Shown: one piece after another, positions 52,488 through 61,623 of the stretch | Position numbering within the stretch: the first letter of the stretch is position 1 | Layout of the letters: the number at the start of each line of letters is the position of its first letter | Origin: Hippopus hippopus | Lineage: Eukaryota; Mollusca; Bivalvia; Cardiida; Cardiidae | Assembly: GCA_946811185.2 (NCBI GenBank) | Contig: OX328098.1 | Span: forward strand, 26,731,084 to 26,795,083 | Reading direction: 5' to 3' | Length of the DNA: 64,000 bases | Notes under the pieces: model-generated | What the model saw: only the letters and a program-made list of their open reading frames with translations | Told to the model about the DNA's origin: nothing | Database searches by the model: none | Made by a program: the position numbers and the translations under genes

Positions 52488-52855
52488 AAGAGAAGAAAAG
52501 ATTGTGGTAAAAGGAGAAAACGCCAGTTATGAGCATTCTCTCTTTTTTCCAAAAGTATTTTTCCTCAGTCATTAAAAATAAGGATTGTGTGGTACAGGGT
52601 TCATGAGTCTGACGAAGAGGTCTTTTGAAAGCTTTGTGGAAAAAGGGAAAAAATGCTGTAACCAGCATTTTTTCTTTCTCCCTCAGTGTTTTCTAACCTG
52701 TCAAAGACAGTTTCCATTACAACAGCCACATATAATACATCTTGGGCAAAGTTTTCAAAGTCTTAAAACTTTTTCATCTTCATTAGCAGCATTTCATTTG
52801 TCTTATGCAAATGCTTTCAATTTCAACAAGTGTAACATTTCGTCATCTTCATTTG
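52488..52855. mobile_element. TTAA-MITE remnants
   Basis: 52488-52602 is a right half (AGGATTGTGTGGTACAGGGT T). 52603-52855 has a hairpin AAAATGCTGTAACCAGCATT and GCAAATGCTTTCAATTTCAA with lost termini. Confidence 0.55.
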
Positions 52856-52866
52856 AAGAGTCACAT

Positions 52867-53161
52867 TTAACCCTTTACCACACAATCCCAAGTTTTAATC
52901 ACCCTGAGAAAGAAGCCTTTTGAAAACATTGTGGGAGAAGGAGAAAATGCTGCTAACCTGCATTTTTTCCTTTGCCCACAATGTTTTCTATCTTTCCAAT
53001 AAGAAATTTCAATTTTCAGTCATTTATTTTTTCGTCTGCTAATACTTTCAATTGGACTAGTCTGATATTTTGTTGTTTGGTAAAGAATTAATTTGTCTTC
53101 TGCAAAATTAATGCTTTCAATTTGAAAAATTGAAAAATTTTGTCACCTGGTAAAGAATTAA
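52867..53161 (+). mobile_element. TTAA-MITE plus a duplicated right end
   Basis: 52867-53091 is complete (TTAACCCTTTACCACACAAT; AAAATGCTGCTAACCTGCAT; GTTTGGTAAAGAATTAA). A second right end, CTTTCAATTTGAAAAATTG to CCTGGTAAAGAATTAA, follows from the shared TTAA. Confidence 0.8.
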
Positions 53162-53202
53162 AATGACATGACAGTACAAATATTGCAATCACTTAGTCTA
53201 GA

Positions 53203-53494
53203 TTAACCCTTTACCAAACTGAAACATTTTAAACCTTTTCCAATTCAAAGCATTTTGCATACTATAAATTAATCCTTTCCCAAACAACAGATTTTATACT
53301 CTTCCAAACTGAGAGCAACTGCAGGCAACAAACATGAAAGTGATACAAGTGTACTGAAGTTCTTTGAAAGGGTCGAAAACATTGTGGGAAAAGGAGGAAA
53401 TGCTGGTTACCAGCATTTTCTTCTTTCCCAACAATGTTTTCAAAAGGCCTCTTCCTCAGGGTTGTGAAATGAAGGGATCGTTTGTAAAAGGGTT
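53203..53494 (-). mobile_element. TTAA-MITE preceded by a left-end fragment
   Basis: A left-end piece at 53203-53272 shares TTAA (53269) with a fuller copy running to 53494 with hairpin GAAATGCTGGTTACCAGCAT. Confidence 0.75.
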
Positions 53495-53511
53495 CAGTGT
53501 TTTGTTTTAAT

Positions 53512-53730
53512 GTTTGAAAGGTGTTTTATGTTTTCAACAGTTTTTCAGTCATATCACAGTGACAGCTCACATCTTCATAGGTCCTTGGTTTCATCAGCAT
53601 TTGGCTAAGGCTCTGCAGTGTCTTGCTCAAGGAAACTCCCACGAAAAACCCAGAGCTTCCAGAGAGGCTCGAACCTCTAGCCTCCAGGTTACACATCCTA
53701 CACATTATCAGAGCCACACAGGACCCCATC
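53512..53730 (-). mobile_element. tRNA-derived SINE (copy 3)
   Basis: Read on the minus strand it has a TGTGTGGCTCTGA-like box A and AGGTTCGAGCC as a good box B, then the shared block with GAGCAAGACACTGCAGAGCC and an AACACCTTTC tail. The tRNA origin is clearest in this copy. Confidence 0.7.
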
Positions 53731-53734
53731 AATT

Positions 53735-53887
53735 AAATATTGTTCAACTAATGCTTTTTGTCTCTAATGGGGAAGAATACATTGTGGAAAAAGAAGTAAA
53801 TGTTGGTTACCAAGACTTTCTTCTTTTCCCAAAATGTTTTAAATGACCTTCTTCCTTAAAACTCAGGATTGTGTGGTAAAGGGTTAA
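53735..53887 (-). mobile_element. TTAA-MITE, left end truncated
   Basis: Hairpin AAATGTTGGTTACCAAGACT and right end GGATTGTGTGGTAAAGGGTT AA. It directly follows a SINE, which replaced or cut its left end. Confidence 0.7.
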
Positions 53888-53931
53888 ACAAAATTAATGA
53901 TTGTATAGTAATTCATGTGCTCTTATCCATT

Positions 53932-54010
53932 TGAGCCACATTTTAACTGTCGTCTGCAACTGCTTTCAATTTGGATCAGTGTAACATTTTGTCCTTTGGT
54001 ACAGAGTTAA
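53932..54010 (+). mobile_element. TTAA-MITE right-end fragment
   Basis: GTCGTCTGCAACTGCTTTCA ATTTGGATCAGTG to TTTGGTACAGAGTTAA. Confidence 0.55.
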
Positions 54011-54264
54011 GTAAGGATTTCTGATATAAAGGGTCGAAATGTCATGCAGTCAATAGTATAAAATATTCATACAGAAACCGCTTCGCAAATCTGACTACCA
54101 GCTCAAATTATACAGAAAATAATGGCCTTAATTGTTTCAACATTAGCTTTGACATTTCGTGTCCCTTTTGGTATTTCGTGGTTTGAGGGTAATTTTGGTG
54201 GGAAATGACGAAGTTATGCAGAAAAATGGAAATTGGCTCTCCTGCAACCCTTAGGTCTAGAACG

Positions 54265-54445
54265 TATCTCTTTTCCAGATGATAAAATTTTAGACTAGAC
54301 TAAATTAAAAGCATTCTCAGAATCTGATGACAAATTAAACTTAACCCAAATGATGATTTCAGTCTTTGAATGGACAGAAAAAATGTTGTCTGCAAACACA
54401 TTCAATTTGGACAAGTCTGAAATTTTGTTATCTTTCAGAGTTTAA
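54265..54445. mobile_element. foldback chimera of two like TTAA-MITE ends
   Basis: Left GATGATAAAATTTTAGACTA GACTAAATTAAAAGC and right TTGTCTGCAAACACATTCAA TTTGGACAAGTCTGAAATTT TG mirror each other; the normal hairpin is absent. Confidence 0.65.
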
Positions 54446-54840
54446 CCCTTTACCACACAATCCCAACTTTAAACGACCCTGAGAAAGAAAGCTTTTGAAA
54501 ACATTGTGGGAAAAGAAGAAAATGCTGGTAACCAGCATTTTCTCCATTTCCCACAATGTTTACTAGCCTTCCCAAAAAAAGTTTTGATTTTTGAGTTACA
54601 TTTAATTTGTTGTCTGCAAATGCTTTTGATTTCGGCAAGTCTAAAATTTTGTCGTCTGGTAAACCCTGTATCACACAATCCCCAGTTTTAACAAACCTGT
54701 GCCAGTAAAAAGCTCTTTCTCCCTTTTACACAATGTTTTCTACCATTTCAAAGATAATTTCTATCTTTTGAGTCATGTTGAATTGACATCTGTGAGTGCT
54801 TTCAATTTGGAAAAGTCTCAAATTTTGTTGCCCAGTAACC
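54442..54840 (+). mobile_element. two tandem TTAA-MITEs fused at their ends
   Basis: 54442-54664 is near-complete (TTAACCCTTTACCACACAAT; hairpin AAAATGCTGGTAACCAGCAT; GTCTGGTAAA). From 54664 a second copy (CACACAATCCCCAGTTTTAA) lacks its left arm and runs to TTGCCCAGTAAC. Confidence 0.8.
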
Positions 54841-54872
54841 TAAGACCACCTAAAACAAATTTGCTGCAGAAG

Positions 54873-55118
54873 TTGGTTGGTTGGTTGGTTGGTTGGTGGG
54901 TTGAATGGAGTTTGATTCCGCTTTCAGTATCATTTCAGTCAATACGGTTTACAGCTTCAATATTAATGTCCAGAGTTTCACCAGTACCAGAATAGGGCTC
55001 TGAAGTTTCTTGCCTATGGATACTCTTATGAAAAACCCAGTGCTTGCAGTAAGCCTCGAAGCCAGGGCCTCCAGGTTTTGAGTCCTTTACTTTATAACTG
55101 AGCCACACAGTGACCCCC
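54873..55118 (-). mobile_element. tRNA-derived SINE (copy 4) with (CCAA)n tail
   Basis: On the minus strand it starts GGTCACTGTGTGGCTCAGTT, with box B-like GGCTTCGAGGCTT, and ends in a (CCAA)n tract (ttggttggttgg on the plus strand at 54875-54900). Confidence 0.7.
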
Positions 55119-55122
55119 CCCC

Positions 55123-55316
55123 TCCCCAAGGAAGAAGGCTTTTGAAAACATTGTTGGAAAAGGGGGAAGTACTTGTTACCTGCATTTACTCCTTTTCCCA
55201 CAATGTTTTCTATCCTTTAAAGATAAGTACCATCATTTCAGCAGAGCCTGAAATGTTGTCTGCAAATGCTGTCCTTTTGGATCTATCTAGAACTTTGTTG
55301 TCTGCTAAAGAGTTAA
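55123..55316 (+). mobile_element. TTAA-MITE lacking left terminus
   Basis: AAACATTGTTGGAAAAGGGG, CTGCATTTACTCCTTTTCCC, TTGTCTGCAAATGCTGTCC and TGTCTGCTAAAGAGTTAA. It abuts a SINE. Confidence 0.7.
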
Positions 55317-55419
55317 ACAGTATTAAGTTATGCACAGAGACTGAAATGACTCCTTTTGCACTCAGTTTCATGCCAAAAAGGTCAGTACCTCAAGAAAAAT
55401 ATCTGCAACAGCCTTCCGT

Positions 55420-55846
55420 TTCACTCTTTACAAAACAATCCAGACTTTTAATGACCCTGTGGAAGAAGACTTGAAACCATTGTAGGAAAAGGAGAAAATA
55501 GTGGTGACCAGCCGTTTCTCCTTTTCAGACAATGTTTTCAACCCTTTTTAAGAAAACTCTGTCTTTTGAGCTATATTCAATATGGCATCTGCAAAAGCTT
55601 TCAACATGTACCAGTCTTAACTCTTTACCAAACAATCCCGGATTTTCACAACTCTGAGAAAGAAGGCTTCTGAAAACATTGTGGGAAAAGGAGAAAATGC
55701 TGGTAACCAGCTTTTTCTCCTATTCCCACAATGTTTTCTACCCTTCCCCAAAACAATTTTCAATTTCTGAGTCACTTTAATTTTGTTGTCTGCTAATGTT
55801 TTCAATTTGGACCAGTCTAAAATTTTGTCGTCTGGTAAAGAGTTAA
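55420..55846 (+). mobile_element. two TTAA-MITEs, the second inserted in the end of the first
   Basis: The first (55420-55620) is cut at ACCAGTCTTAA. The second (55617-55846) starts TTAACTCTTTACCAAACAAT, has hairpin GAAAATGCTGGTAACCAGCT and ends CGTCTGGTAAAGAGTTAA. A right-end scrap (55847-55876) and a left-end scrap (55873-55935) follow. Confidence 0.8.
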
Positions 55847-55936
55847 GTAACATTTGTGATTTGGTAAAGAGTTAACTCTTCACCACACAAATATTTATAA
55901 ACATGTCCAAACTAAGTATTTGCAAACAAAAAATCA

Positions 55937-56405
55937 ATTAACTCTTTACCAAACAACGTAATTTTAGACTAGTCCAAATTGGAAGCATTTGCAGACGACA
56001 AAATTAATCCGACTCAAAAATTGAAATTTGTTTTGGGAAGGGTAGAAAACATTGTGGGAAAAGGAGAAAATGCTGGTTACCAGCATTTTCTTCTTTTCCC
56101 ACAATGTTTTCAGAAGGGTTCTTTCTCTGGTTACGGGGGATGGTGCAGATGCAGGATAAAACCCATCCTAAGTTACGCCTGGTTCTTTAACGTGCTTGGT
56201 GTATAACACCATCACACGGCAACTCGGTTTAATGTCTCATCTGAAAGACTATTAGAAATGTTAGATGGCCAGCCCTGGGAATTGAACCCATGCCCTCAAG
56301 TGACCCAAAACATCACATTCAAGAGTCCTACCCTCTACCAGCTGGTCTTTCCAAAGTCTTCTTCTTCAGGGTTGTTCAATATTAGGATTGTTTGGTAAAG
56401 GGTCA
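55937..56405 (-). mobile_element. TTAA-MITE interrupted by a SINE
   Basis: TTAACTCTTTACCAAACAAC, a near-perfect hairpin GAAAATGCTGGTTACCAGCA, then the SINE at 56133-56350, then CTTCTTCTTCAGGGTTG to GTTTGGTAAAGGGTCAA. Confidence 0.88.
56133..56350 (-). mobile_element. tRNA-derived SINE of a second family
   Basis: On the minus strand it reads CCAGCTGGTAGAGGGTAGGA (box A-like), then ATGGGTTCAATTCCCA (good box B), and a conserved central part with CATTAAACCGAGTTGCCGTG and CACGTTAAAGAACC. The central part resembles conserved domains of molluscan SINEs. It is inserted in a TTAA-MITE (55937-56405). Confidence 0.7.
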
Positions 56406-56781
56406 AAATGTGTGAAGAAAAAAACATCCTTCAAATTCTTTTTGTGCATCAACAGGCAACAAGCTATTTGTAACCTCTGTGCGGGTGAAAAAGGGGTGGG
56501 ACTTACATGAAGGAAAAGAGTTAATGCCACCCCTATCAAATATGCAAAGGAATGCTAATGGATTGTCATTAGCCTTTCCCACCAAGCTGCTCTTTTTCTC
56601 TTGGACAATAGTCTCAATTTTTGTTCTAAAAATTCAAGAGAATGAAATTCTGATTTTCATTTAGAGATAAAATATCTATTTTCATTAGAATATTTGTCCT
56701 GAAACTCTGCCGGATATCTTTCGATTAATTCTTGACAAATTGGGAAACAAGAAAAAACTTAGTGACTGTGTCATTTGAACA
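56406..56781. other. intron sequence, nothing recognised
   Basis: No repeat of this window's families. A 61-residue open frame here has no recognisable similarity. Confidence 0.4.
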
Positions 56782-56975
56782 GTAAAGTCTTTACAAAACA
56801 ACAACATTCTAGACATATCCACATTGAAAAAATTTGCTGACAACATATTAGATGTGTCTCAAATGGTTAAACTTGTCTTTTGAGGGGTATAAAAACTAGT
56901 GAGAAAAGGAAAATCTTTTCAAAAGGCCTCTTTCTCAGAGTCGTCAAAACTCGTGATCGTGTGGTAAAGGGCTAA
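56782..56975 (-). mobile_element. TTAA-MITE with hairpin largely deleted
   Basis: GTCTTTACAAAACAACAACA, AGGGGTATAAAAACTAGTGA and CGTGTGGTAAAGGGCTAA; the hairpin is reduced to GAGAAAAGGAAAATCTTTTC. Confidence 0.7.
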
Positions 56976-57168
56976 ATTCAATCTATCTAAGCAGAGGGGA
57001 TAAAAATATTTCAATAAAAAAACTGTAGATATGAAGCAACAACCTATAATCTATTCCCTTAAAGCCATATCACATGGACATAAATGTCAAATTCATCAAT
57101 AAACATAACTATCCAATTATTGGACCCTCCTTCAAGCTCTTGAACAGATTTGTTAGTTGTTTATCCAG

Positions 57169-57233
57169 ACAGTGTAGACAAAGAACAGACTGCACAGTCT
57201 GATCTTAGATCTACACTATCTGTTACTTTGTTA
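57169..57233. mobile_element. short palindromic element, 'GATCAGACTGCAC' family
   Basis: CAGTGTAGACAAAGAACAGA CTGCACAGTCTGATCTTAGA TCTACACTATCTG: inverted ends CAGTGTAGA and TCTACACT around CTGCACAGTCTGATC. Confidence 0.6.
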
Positions 57234-57304
57234 AATGAGCTAGCAGAAGCGATTTTGAAAGTAATATTTGGGTTGTTTTCTCTAACTGGAAAAAGTCTGA
57301 TTAT

Positions 57305-57475
57305 TTAACTCTTTACCAGACGGCAAAATTTTAGACATGTCCAAATCAAAAGCATTTACAGACGACAAAATAAATGTTACTCAAAAATTGAAATTCGTTT
57401 TTGAAAGGTTAGAAAACACTGTGGGGAAAATGGAGAAACTGCTGGTAACCAGAGGCTTTTTTCCCTCAGAGTTAT
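57305..57475 (-). mobile_element. TTAA-MITE, right half lost
   Basis: TTAACTCTTTACCAGACGGC, ACAGACGACAAAATAAATGT, and AACTGCTGGTAACCAGAGG, then broken. Confidence 0.7.
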
Positions 57476-57754
57476 CAATCTTTTACAGCTTTTGCCCAAA
57501 CTTTCTCATATTAGGGGTCATTTGAACCCCCTCAAACTAATCAGAAGTAGAAAAACATTTAAAAAATTTTGAGGACATTCAAAAAAAAAAGGGGGGGGTT
57601 TGATTTCTACCTTTTCACAGACATATCCTATAATTTGGGTCACTTTTAACTCCTTCACAACTGAATAAATGACTAGCATTTTCTCAATGGCTACAAATAC
57701 AGTTCTGCTACAATATCAAGAGAGAGTTTGGTCATAACCTAGAATACAGCAGTG

Positions 57755-57825
57755 GACAGTGTAGATCATAGATCAGACTGCACGTTCTGTGCAGTCTGAT
57801 CTAGATCTACACTGTCCACAAAAGA
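57755..57825. mobile_element. short palindromic element, 'GATCAGACTGCAC' family
   Basis: GGACAGTGTAGATCATAGAT CAGACTGCACGTTCTGTGCA GTCTGATCTAGATCTACACT GTCC, an almost perfect inverted repeat. Confidence 0.75.
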
Positions 57826-58047
57826 TTCTGGTGTCGACTATGGTATGGAAAGGGTTAATGCCTTGTCTGTAAGCAAAATCAGTGCATATGAGTCTAAACT
57901 TTTGTAATCTGGACAATTTTGATTTGGGTAAGGATTTGAATGTCTAATTGACACACTCAACCAAGGGGTGTCAGATGAACCTTTTGGCAGACATGATAAT
58001 TTATTATATTCCATGTACCATAATCTTTTTTTCCCCAATAAATCACA

Positions 58048-58266
58048 CTAACTCTTTACTAAACAAGGAATTTTTCAACTCTTCCAAATTGATGCTTCTG
58101 CAGACATCAAAATCAAATTATACAAATGAATCAAAGTTCTTTTACACAACACTTTGGGAAAATGAGATAATGCTGGTTACCAGCATTTTATCTTTTATCC
58201 ACTATGTTTTCAAAAGCCTTCTCCTTCAGGTTTGTTAAAACTTGGAATTGTGTGGTATAGGGTTAA
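58048..58266 (-). mobile_element. TTAA-MITE, diverged full length
   Basis: CTAACTCTTTACTAAACAAG, hairpin GATAATGCTGGTTACCAGCA TTTTATC (mirrored GATAATG/CATTTTATC), and TTGTGTGGTATAGGGTTAA. Confidence 0.82.
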
Positions 58267-58549
58267 AATGGACTTTTCTCTTTCAGATCATTTAATAACT
58301 ATTTATGCTTGTCTGTAACAGCACACTTAGCCATGGTAGTTCAGTAGCAAGGCTTGGGATCAGGGCCTGGTTTCATGAAAACACTTAAGTCTCTTATTAT
58401 TTTGCCCAAATCCCCTTATCGACTCATTTAGTGACTTGAGTTTTTTATGGTGTGTGTCACTGACATTAACAGACTTTAGGAACGTCGTAAAATCCTTAGT
58501 TGACACAACATTCCAGACGCAACTCAGGAAAATCATGGTCTTAAGTTTG

Positions 58550-58777
58550 TTAACCCTTTACCAATCAATCATGACTTTTAACGATCCTGAAAAAGAAGCC
58601 TTTTGAAAACACTGGGAAAAGGAGAAAATGCTGGTGACCAGCATTTTCTCCTTTTCCCACAATGTTTTCTACCCTTCCCTAAAACAATCTTCGAAATTTG
58701 AGTCACATTTATTTTGCTGTCTGCAAATGCTTTTAATTTGGACTAGTCTTTAATTTTGTTGTTTGGTAATGAGTTAA
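58550..58777 (+). mobile_element. TTAA-MITE, full length
   Basis: TTAACCCTTTACCAATCAAT, ACGATCCTGAAAAAGAAGCC, hairpin GAAAATGCTGGTGACCAGCA, and TTGTTGTTTGGTAATGAGTT AA. Confidence 0.92.
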
Positions 58778-58858
58778 ATGAGTCAGGTCTGTTTATTTTG
58801 CTGAGCTGAGTCTGCAACACTGTTTTAACTCAGGATTTGAGAATGTTACATCAGTCCG

Positions 58859-58960
58859 TTAACTCTTCACCACACAACAGAATTTTGGACTTCAACAAAG
58901 CATTTGCAAATAATAAATTAAACATAGATCAAAAGTCGGGATTGTGTGGTAAAGGATTAA
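58859..58960 (-). mobile_element. TTAA-MITE with hairpin deleted
   Basis: TTAACTCTTCACCACACAAC at the left and AAGTCGGGATTGTGTGGTAA AGGATTAA at the right, about 100 bp in all, the middle gone. Confidence 0.8.
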
Positions 58961-59001
58961 TGATGGGATGGGAGTAACTGCAACCGGTGCCATTCCTCTC
59001 T

Positions 59002-59210
59002 TTAACCGTTTACAGCACAATCCAGAGTTTTAACCACTTTGAAGAGAAAAGCTTTTGAAAATGCTGGTAACCAGCATTTTCTACTTTTCTAATAATGTTT
59101 TCCTTAAGTACGGTAGACATATTTCTTATTTTGAGTTGTATTCAACCCGTACTCTGCAAATGCTTTCAATTTAGACAAGTCTAAATTATGTAGTGTTTTG
59201 AAAGAGTTAA
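59002..59210 (+). mobile_element. TTAA-MITE with left arm shortened
   Basis: TTAACCGTTTACAGCACAAT, GAAAATGCTGGTAACCAGCA TTTTC, and GTTTTGAAAGAGTTAA, shared with the next copy. Confidence 0.82.
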
Positions 59211-59431
59211 CTCTTTACCAGACGACAAAATTTTTAACTTGTCTAAATGAAAAGCATTTGCAGATGACAATATAAATGTGATCCAAACGTTAAAATTTGT
59301 TTTGGGAAGGGTAAAATATCTTGTGGAAATAGGAAAAAATGCTGGTTACCAGCATTATCTCCTTTCCCCAGAACGTTCTCAAAAGGCTCCTTCCTCAGGG
59401 TCGTTAAAAGTCGGGTGGTCAAGAGCTAAGT
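59207..59431 (-). mobile_element. TTAA-MITE sharing TTAA with the previous copy
   Basis: TTAACTCTTTACCAGACGAC, hairpin AAAATGCTGGTTACCAGCAT, and GGGTCGTTAAAAGTCGG to GAGCTAA. It ends about 55 bp from the talin exon 1 donor. Confidence 0.85.
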
Positions 59432-59487
59432 GACCAGGCAACTGCTGAGCAGAAGAAAGTATAAAATTTGATCAAAAAGATACTTAC

Positions 59488-59716
59488 GATTCTCAGCAGG
59501 CAGTGGTATCCCAGCTTCCAAAATTCTATCTCGTATCATACGGCAAGCATCATAGGTCAGTGTGGATGGCTCAAACTGCATGGTTTTCACCAAGCTTATG
59601 CTCACTATGCTAATCTTCAGGGACAAGGTTGCCATCTTGAATGGTTTCTGTGGTCACAGGTACAAGACTTGGTCGCTCTTGCTATGTAACCCCTGTTTGG
59701 GGCCAATATGTTACTT
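59488..59716 (-). CDS. tln: talin exon 1 (first coding exon, with 5' UTR)
   Basis: The start codon is at 59635-59633. The reading begins MATLSLKISI and continues through TMQFEPSTLTYDACRMIRDR, the hallmark talin F0 start, so the ATG is secure. Coding part 59488-59635 is 148 nt, phase 1. The donor is C|gtaagta at 59487. Upstream, 59636-59716 is 5' UTR beginning at an acceptor (tttacag, ending at 59717), so another non-coding exon lies upstream. The insert AGIPLPAEN is longer than in vertebrates. Confidence 0.95.
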
Positions 59717-59751
59717 CTGTAAAGAAAAAAGAAAAGTCTTTAGAGAATCTG

Positions 59752-60153
59752 TTTACCTGGTTACCAGGAACAAAATTTTAGGCCAATCCGAATTGACAGT
59801 ATTTGTGGACAACAAATTGACTTAAATGAAGGATTTGTCTCTTTGTCAAATGACGAAATTTTAGACTTGTCCAAATTGAAAGATTTCAAGAGAACAGATT
59901 GAATGTGGCTCATTGATAGGATTTGTCACTGAATGGATAAAAAAATAAAACAACTTTGGAGGAAAAGGAGAAAATGCTGTTAACAGAACAGAACATTGTT
60001 TATTTGACAAAAACTTTACAAAGTTTATAGTCATACATGTTGTTTAATTATTCTAAAATATGCATAACCAGCTCTTTCTCCTTTCCTCACACTGTTTTCA
60101 AAAGCTTCCCTATAAAAGGTCATTAAAACTAGGGAGTTTTTGGTAAAGGATTA
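59752..60153 (-). mobile_element. TTAA-MITE copies with an insertion at the hairpin centre
   Basis: 59752-59815 is a left-end piece. 59838-60153 has GACGAAATTTTAGACTTGTC, GAAAATGCTGTTAAC, then about 85 bp of other DNA (59983-60067), then CCAGCTCTTTCTCCTTTCCT and a right end TTTTTGGTAAAGGATTA. Confidence 0.65.
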
Positions 60154-60576
60154 CAAATGATTTCACTGATTTGTTGAGTCTTCCAAGACTGCCACAGTGA
60201 TATATGACATATTTAGAAAGGTGGTAGCGGACAATATTATGTTACTGCCACTTGGACAACCCTCATCCATCATTTGTGCTAATTTTGAAACTGTCCACTC
60301 ATACAGTCATTATTGATTATTTTTCATGAAAGCCAAATCTCCTCTGAAGGCTATCAATATATGCTGTTCATCATATTTATTGCATAGATAACAATATTTT
60401 CTTGTATGTTATTGTGTACTGTCCCAGAATTTGCTTGATTTTGTTCCCAGGCAGAGATTGATAAGCTTTTTTGGGGGGGCAGAGAAATTTATTGATTGAA
60501 GAATTTGCTTGGGTCAAACACAGTCATAAGTCATTTTGTACAATGTTTTTTAACATTCAACAACTTCAAATTACCG

Positions 60577-60950
60577 TTTAACACTAACCAATTTTAGACT
60601 GGTCCATTTTGGAAGAAGTTTCTTAAACTTTGTATAAGACCTCCTTTAAAAACTTTGTTGGTAACTAGCATTTTCTCCTTTTTCCACAATGTTTTCTACC
60701 CTTTCAATGACAAAATCAACTATTCCAGTGAAAGTTAATCTATCATCTGATGATTCTTTCAATTTTGACAAAATTTTGTTATCTGGAGTTAAGCCTTTAC
60801 AAAATAATTCCAACTAACCACCCTAAGAAACAAACATACTCGAAAACATTGTTGAAAAAGGGAGAAAATGCCAGTAACCAGCATTCTCTCCTTTTTCCCC
60901 CACAATGTTTTCTACCTTATCAAAGACAAAAGCTACCATTTCAGTGACTG
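60577..60950. mobile_element. chimeric TTAA-MITE followed by a truncated copy
   Basis: 60577-60793 has like ends (CCAATTTTAGACTGGTCC; TTTGACAAAATTTTGTTATC) around AACTAGCATTTTCTCC. 60789-60950 starts TTAAGCCTTTACAAAATAAT, has hairpin AAATGCCAGTAACCAGCATT and is cut at about 60950. Confidence 0.65.
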
Positions 60951-60959
60951 GGAAAGGCT

Positions 60960-61620
60960 TGCGCCATGCGCCATAGTCACATTAAAATCCAGTATGTCAC
61001 ATCGTTTTTGCCAATGAGTGCACCCTTGTCCCATTCAATTTTCGACATCGTAAAAGTACGAAATTTAGTCAGACGAATCTCCTTTGATCGGCGCCAATTA
61101 GACGCTCTATAAAATGAGTAGCTATGTGCGGGTGACGTCATGTTTTCAATCATAAAACGCTTATTGAATATTGAACCTATTTTGTCGTCTTGATGAAACT
61201 GCCCTGATTTTGCCGTAAAATTCAAATTCAACAACTACCTAAGAATTAGAATATACCACCGAAAATTTAAAATTGCATGAAGGTCAGGGCTCCATCAGTA
61301 ATTTCTTTCCCACAATGATCATTTATTAACAGACTCATACAGACGATCCTAGCGAGAATCAGAGCAACTCTCAGATCACATCTCTCTCCGAGTCTATCCC
61401 AAGCATATCCATGGACATGCAGCAAACGTTTATCAGTGTATATCATGCTGATTAAGAAGGCCACTTTTTTTTTCATCATGAATTAGATAGGTAACATTCT
61501 CAATCAGCTTATGGTCTAATAGTATTTATGTTCCCTGCTACCCCAATTGATAAGTTCATTTCAATCATCATGCTATAATACTGCTAAAAGAAATAAAAAG
61601 ATATCAAAGTGGATCGCAAA
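60960..61620. other. upstream sequence free of MITEs
   Basis: No repeat family of this window is visible. Open frames of 85 and 70 residues on the minus strand (60977-61234, 61267-61479) have no recognisable similarity. It is a possible place for the talin promoter or first exon. Confidence 0.35.
61080..61145 (-). promoter_or_regulatory. candidate upstream promoter motifs (weak)
   Basis: About 1.4 kb upstream of talin exon 1 lies a small GC-richer patch with a perfect TGACGTCA (cAMP-response/AP-1-type) octamer near 61134, a CCAAT near 61096 on the plus strand and an AT-rich TATA-like stretch. It lies in a stretch (60960-61600) where I see no TTAA-MITE. No donor site for the missing first exon could be assigned, so a role as the talin promoter is only a guess. 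Confidence 0.2.
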
Positions 61621-61623
61621 AAA

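Larger units (their letters stand above)
436..59716 (-). other. tln: talin gene, 5' portion (19 exons seen, 3' part outside window)
   Basis: Joining the 19 exons gives 889 codons in one frame that align along their whole length with animal talin as known to me. Approximate domains by homology: F0 1-82, F1 83-200, F2 201-312, F3 313-406, linker 407-500, rod bundles R1-R2 500-735, R3 from 736, cut by the window edge. The full protein is usually about 2500 residues, so about a third is here. Talin activates integrins by binding the NPxY motif of beta tails through F3 and carries force to actin, with vinculin-binding helices in the rod. Introns range from about 370 bp (25901-26271) to 16.6 kb (42858-59487). 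An acceptor upstream of the ATG (intron ends at 59717) shows that the first exon is non-coding, as in vertebrate TLN1. Family assignment is near certain; the first exon is not located. Confidence 0.96.

Noticed and set aside
53514..53846. 110-residue plus-strand frame beginning MKGVLCFQQF
   Set aside because: It is the antisense of a SINE running into a MITE fragment.
2700..60947. Many short frames reading VENIVGKGENAGYQHFLLFPQCF or MWEKEKMLVTSIFSFSHNVF
   Set aside because: These are translations of the MITE hairpin, recurring in every copy and orientation, not a protein family.
61267..61479. 70-residue minus-strand frame upstream of talin
   Set aside because: No recognisable domain, no link to talin by splice sites, and length within chance expectation.
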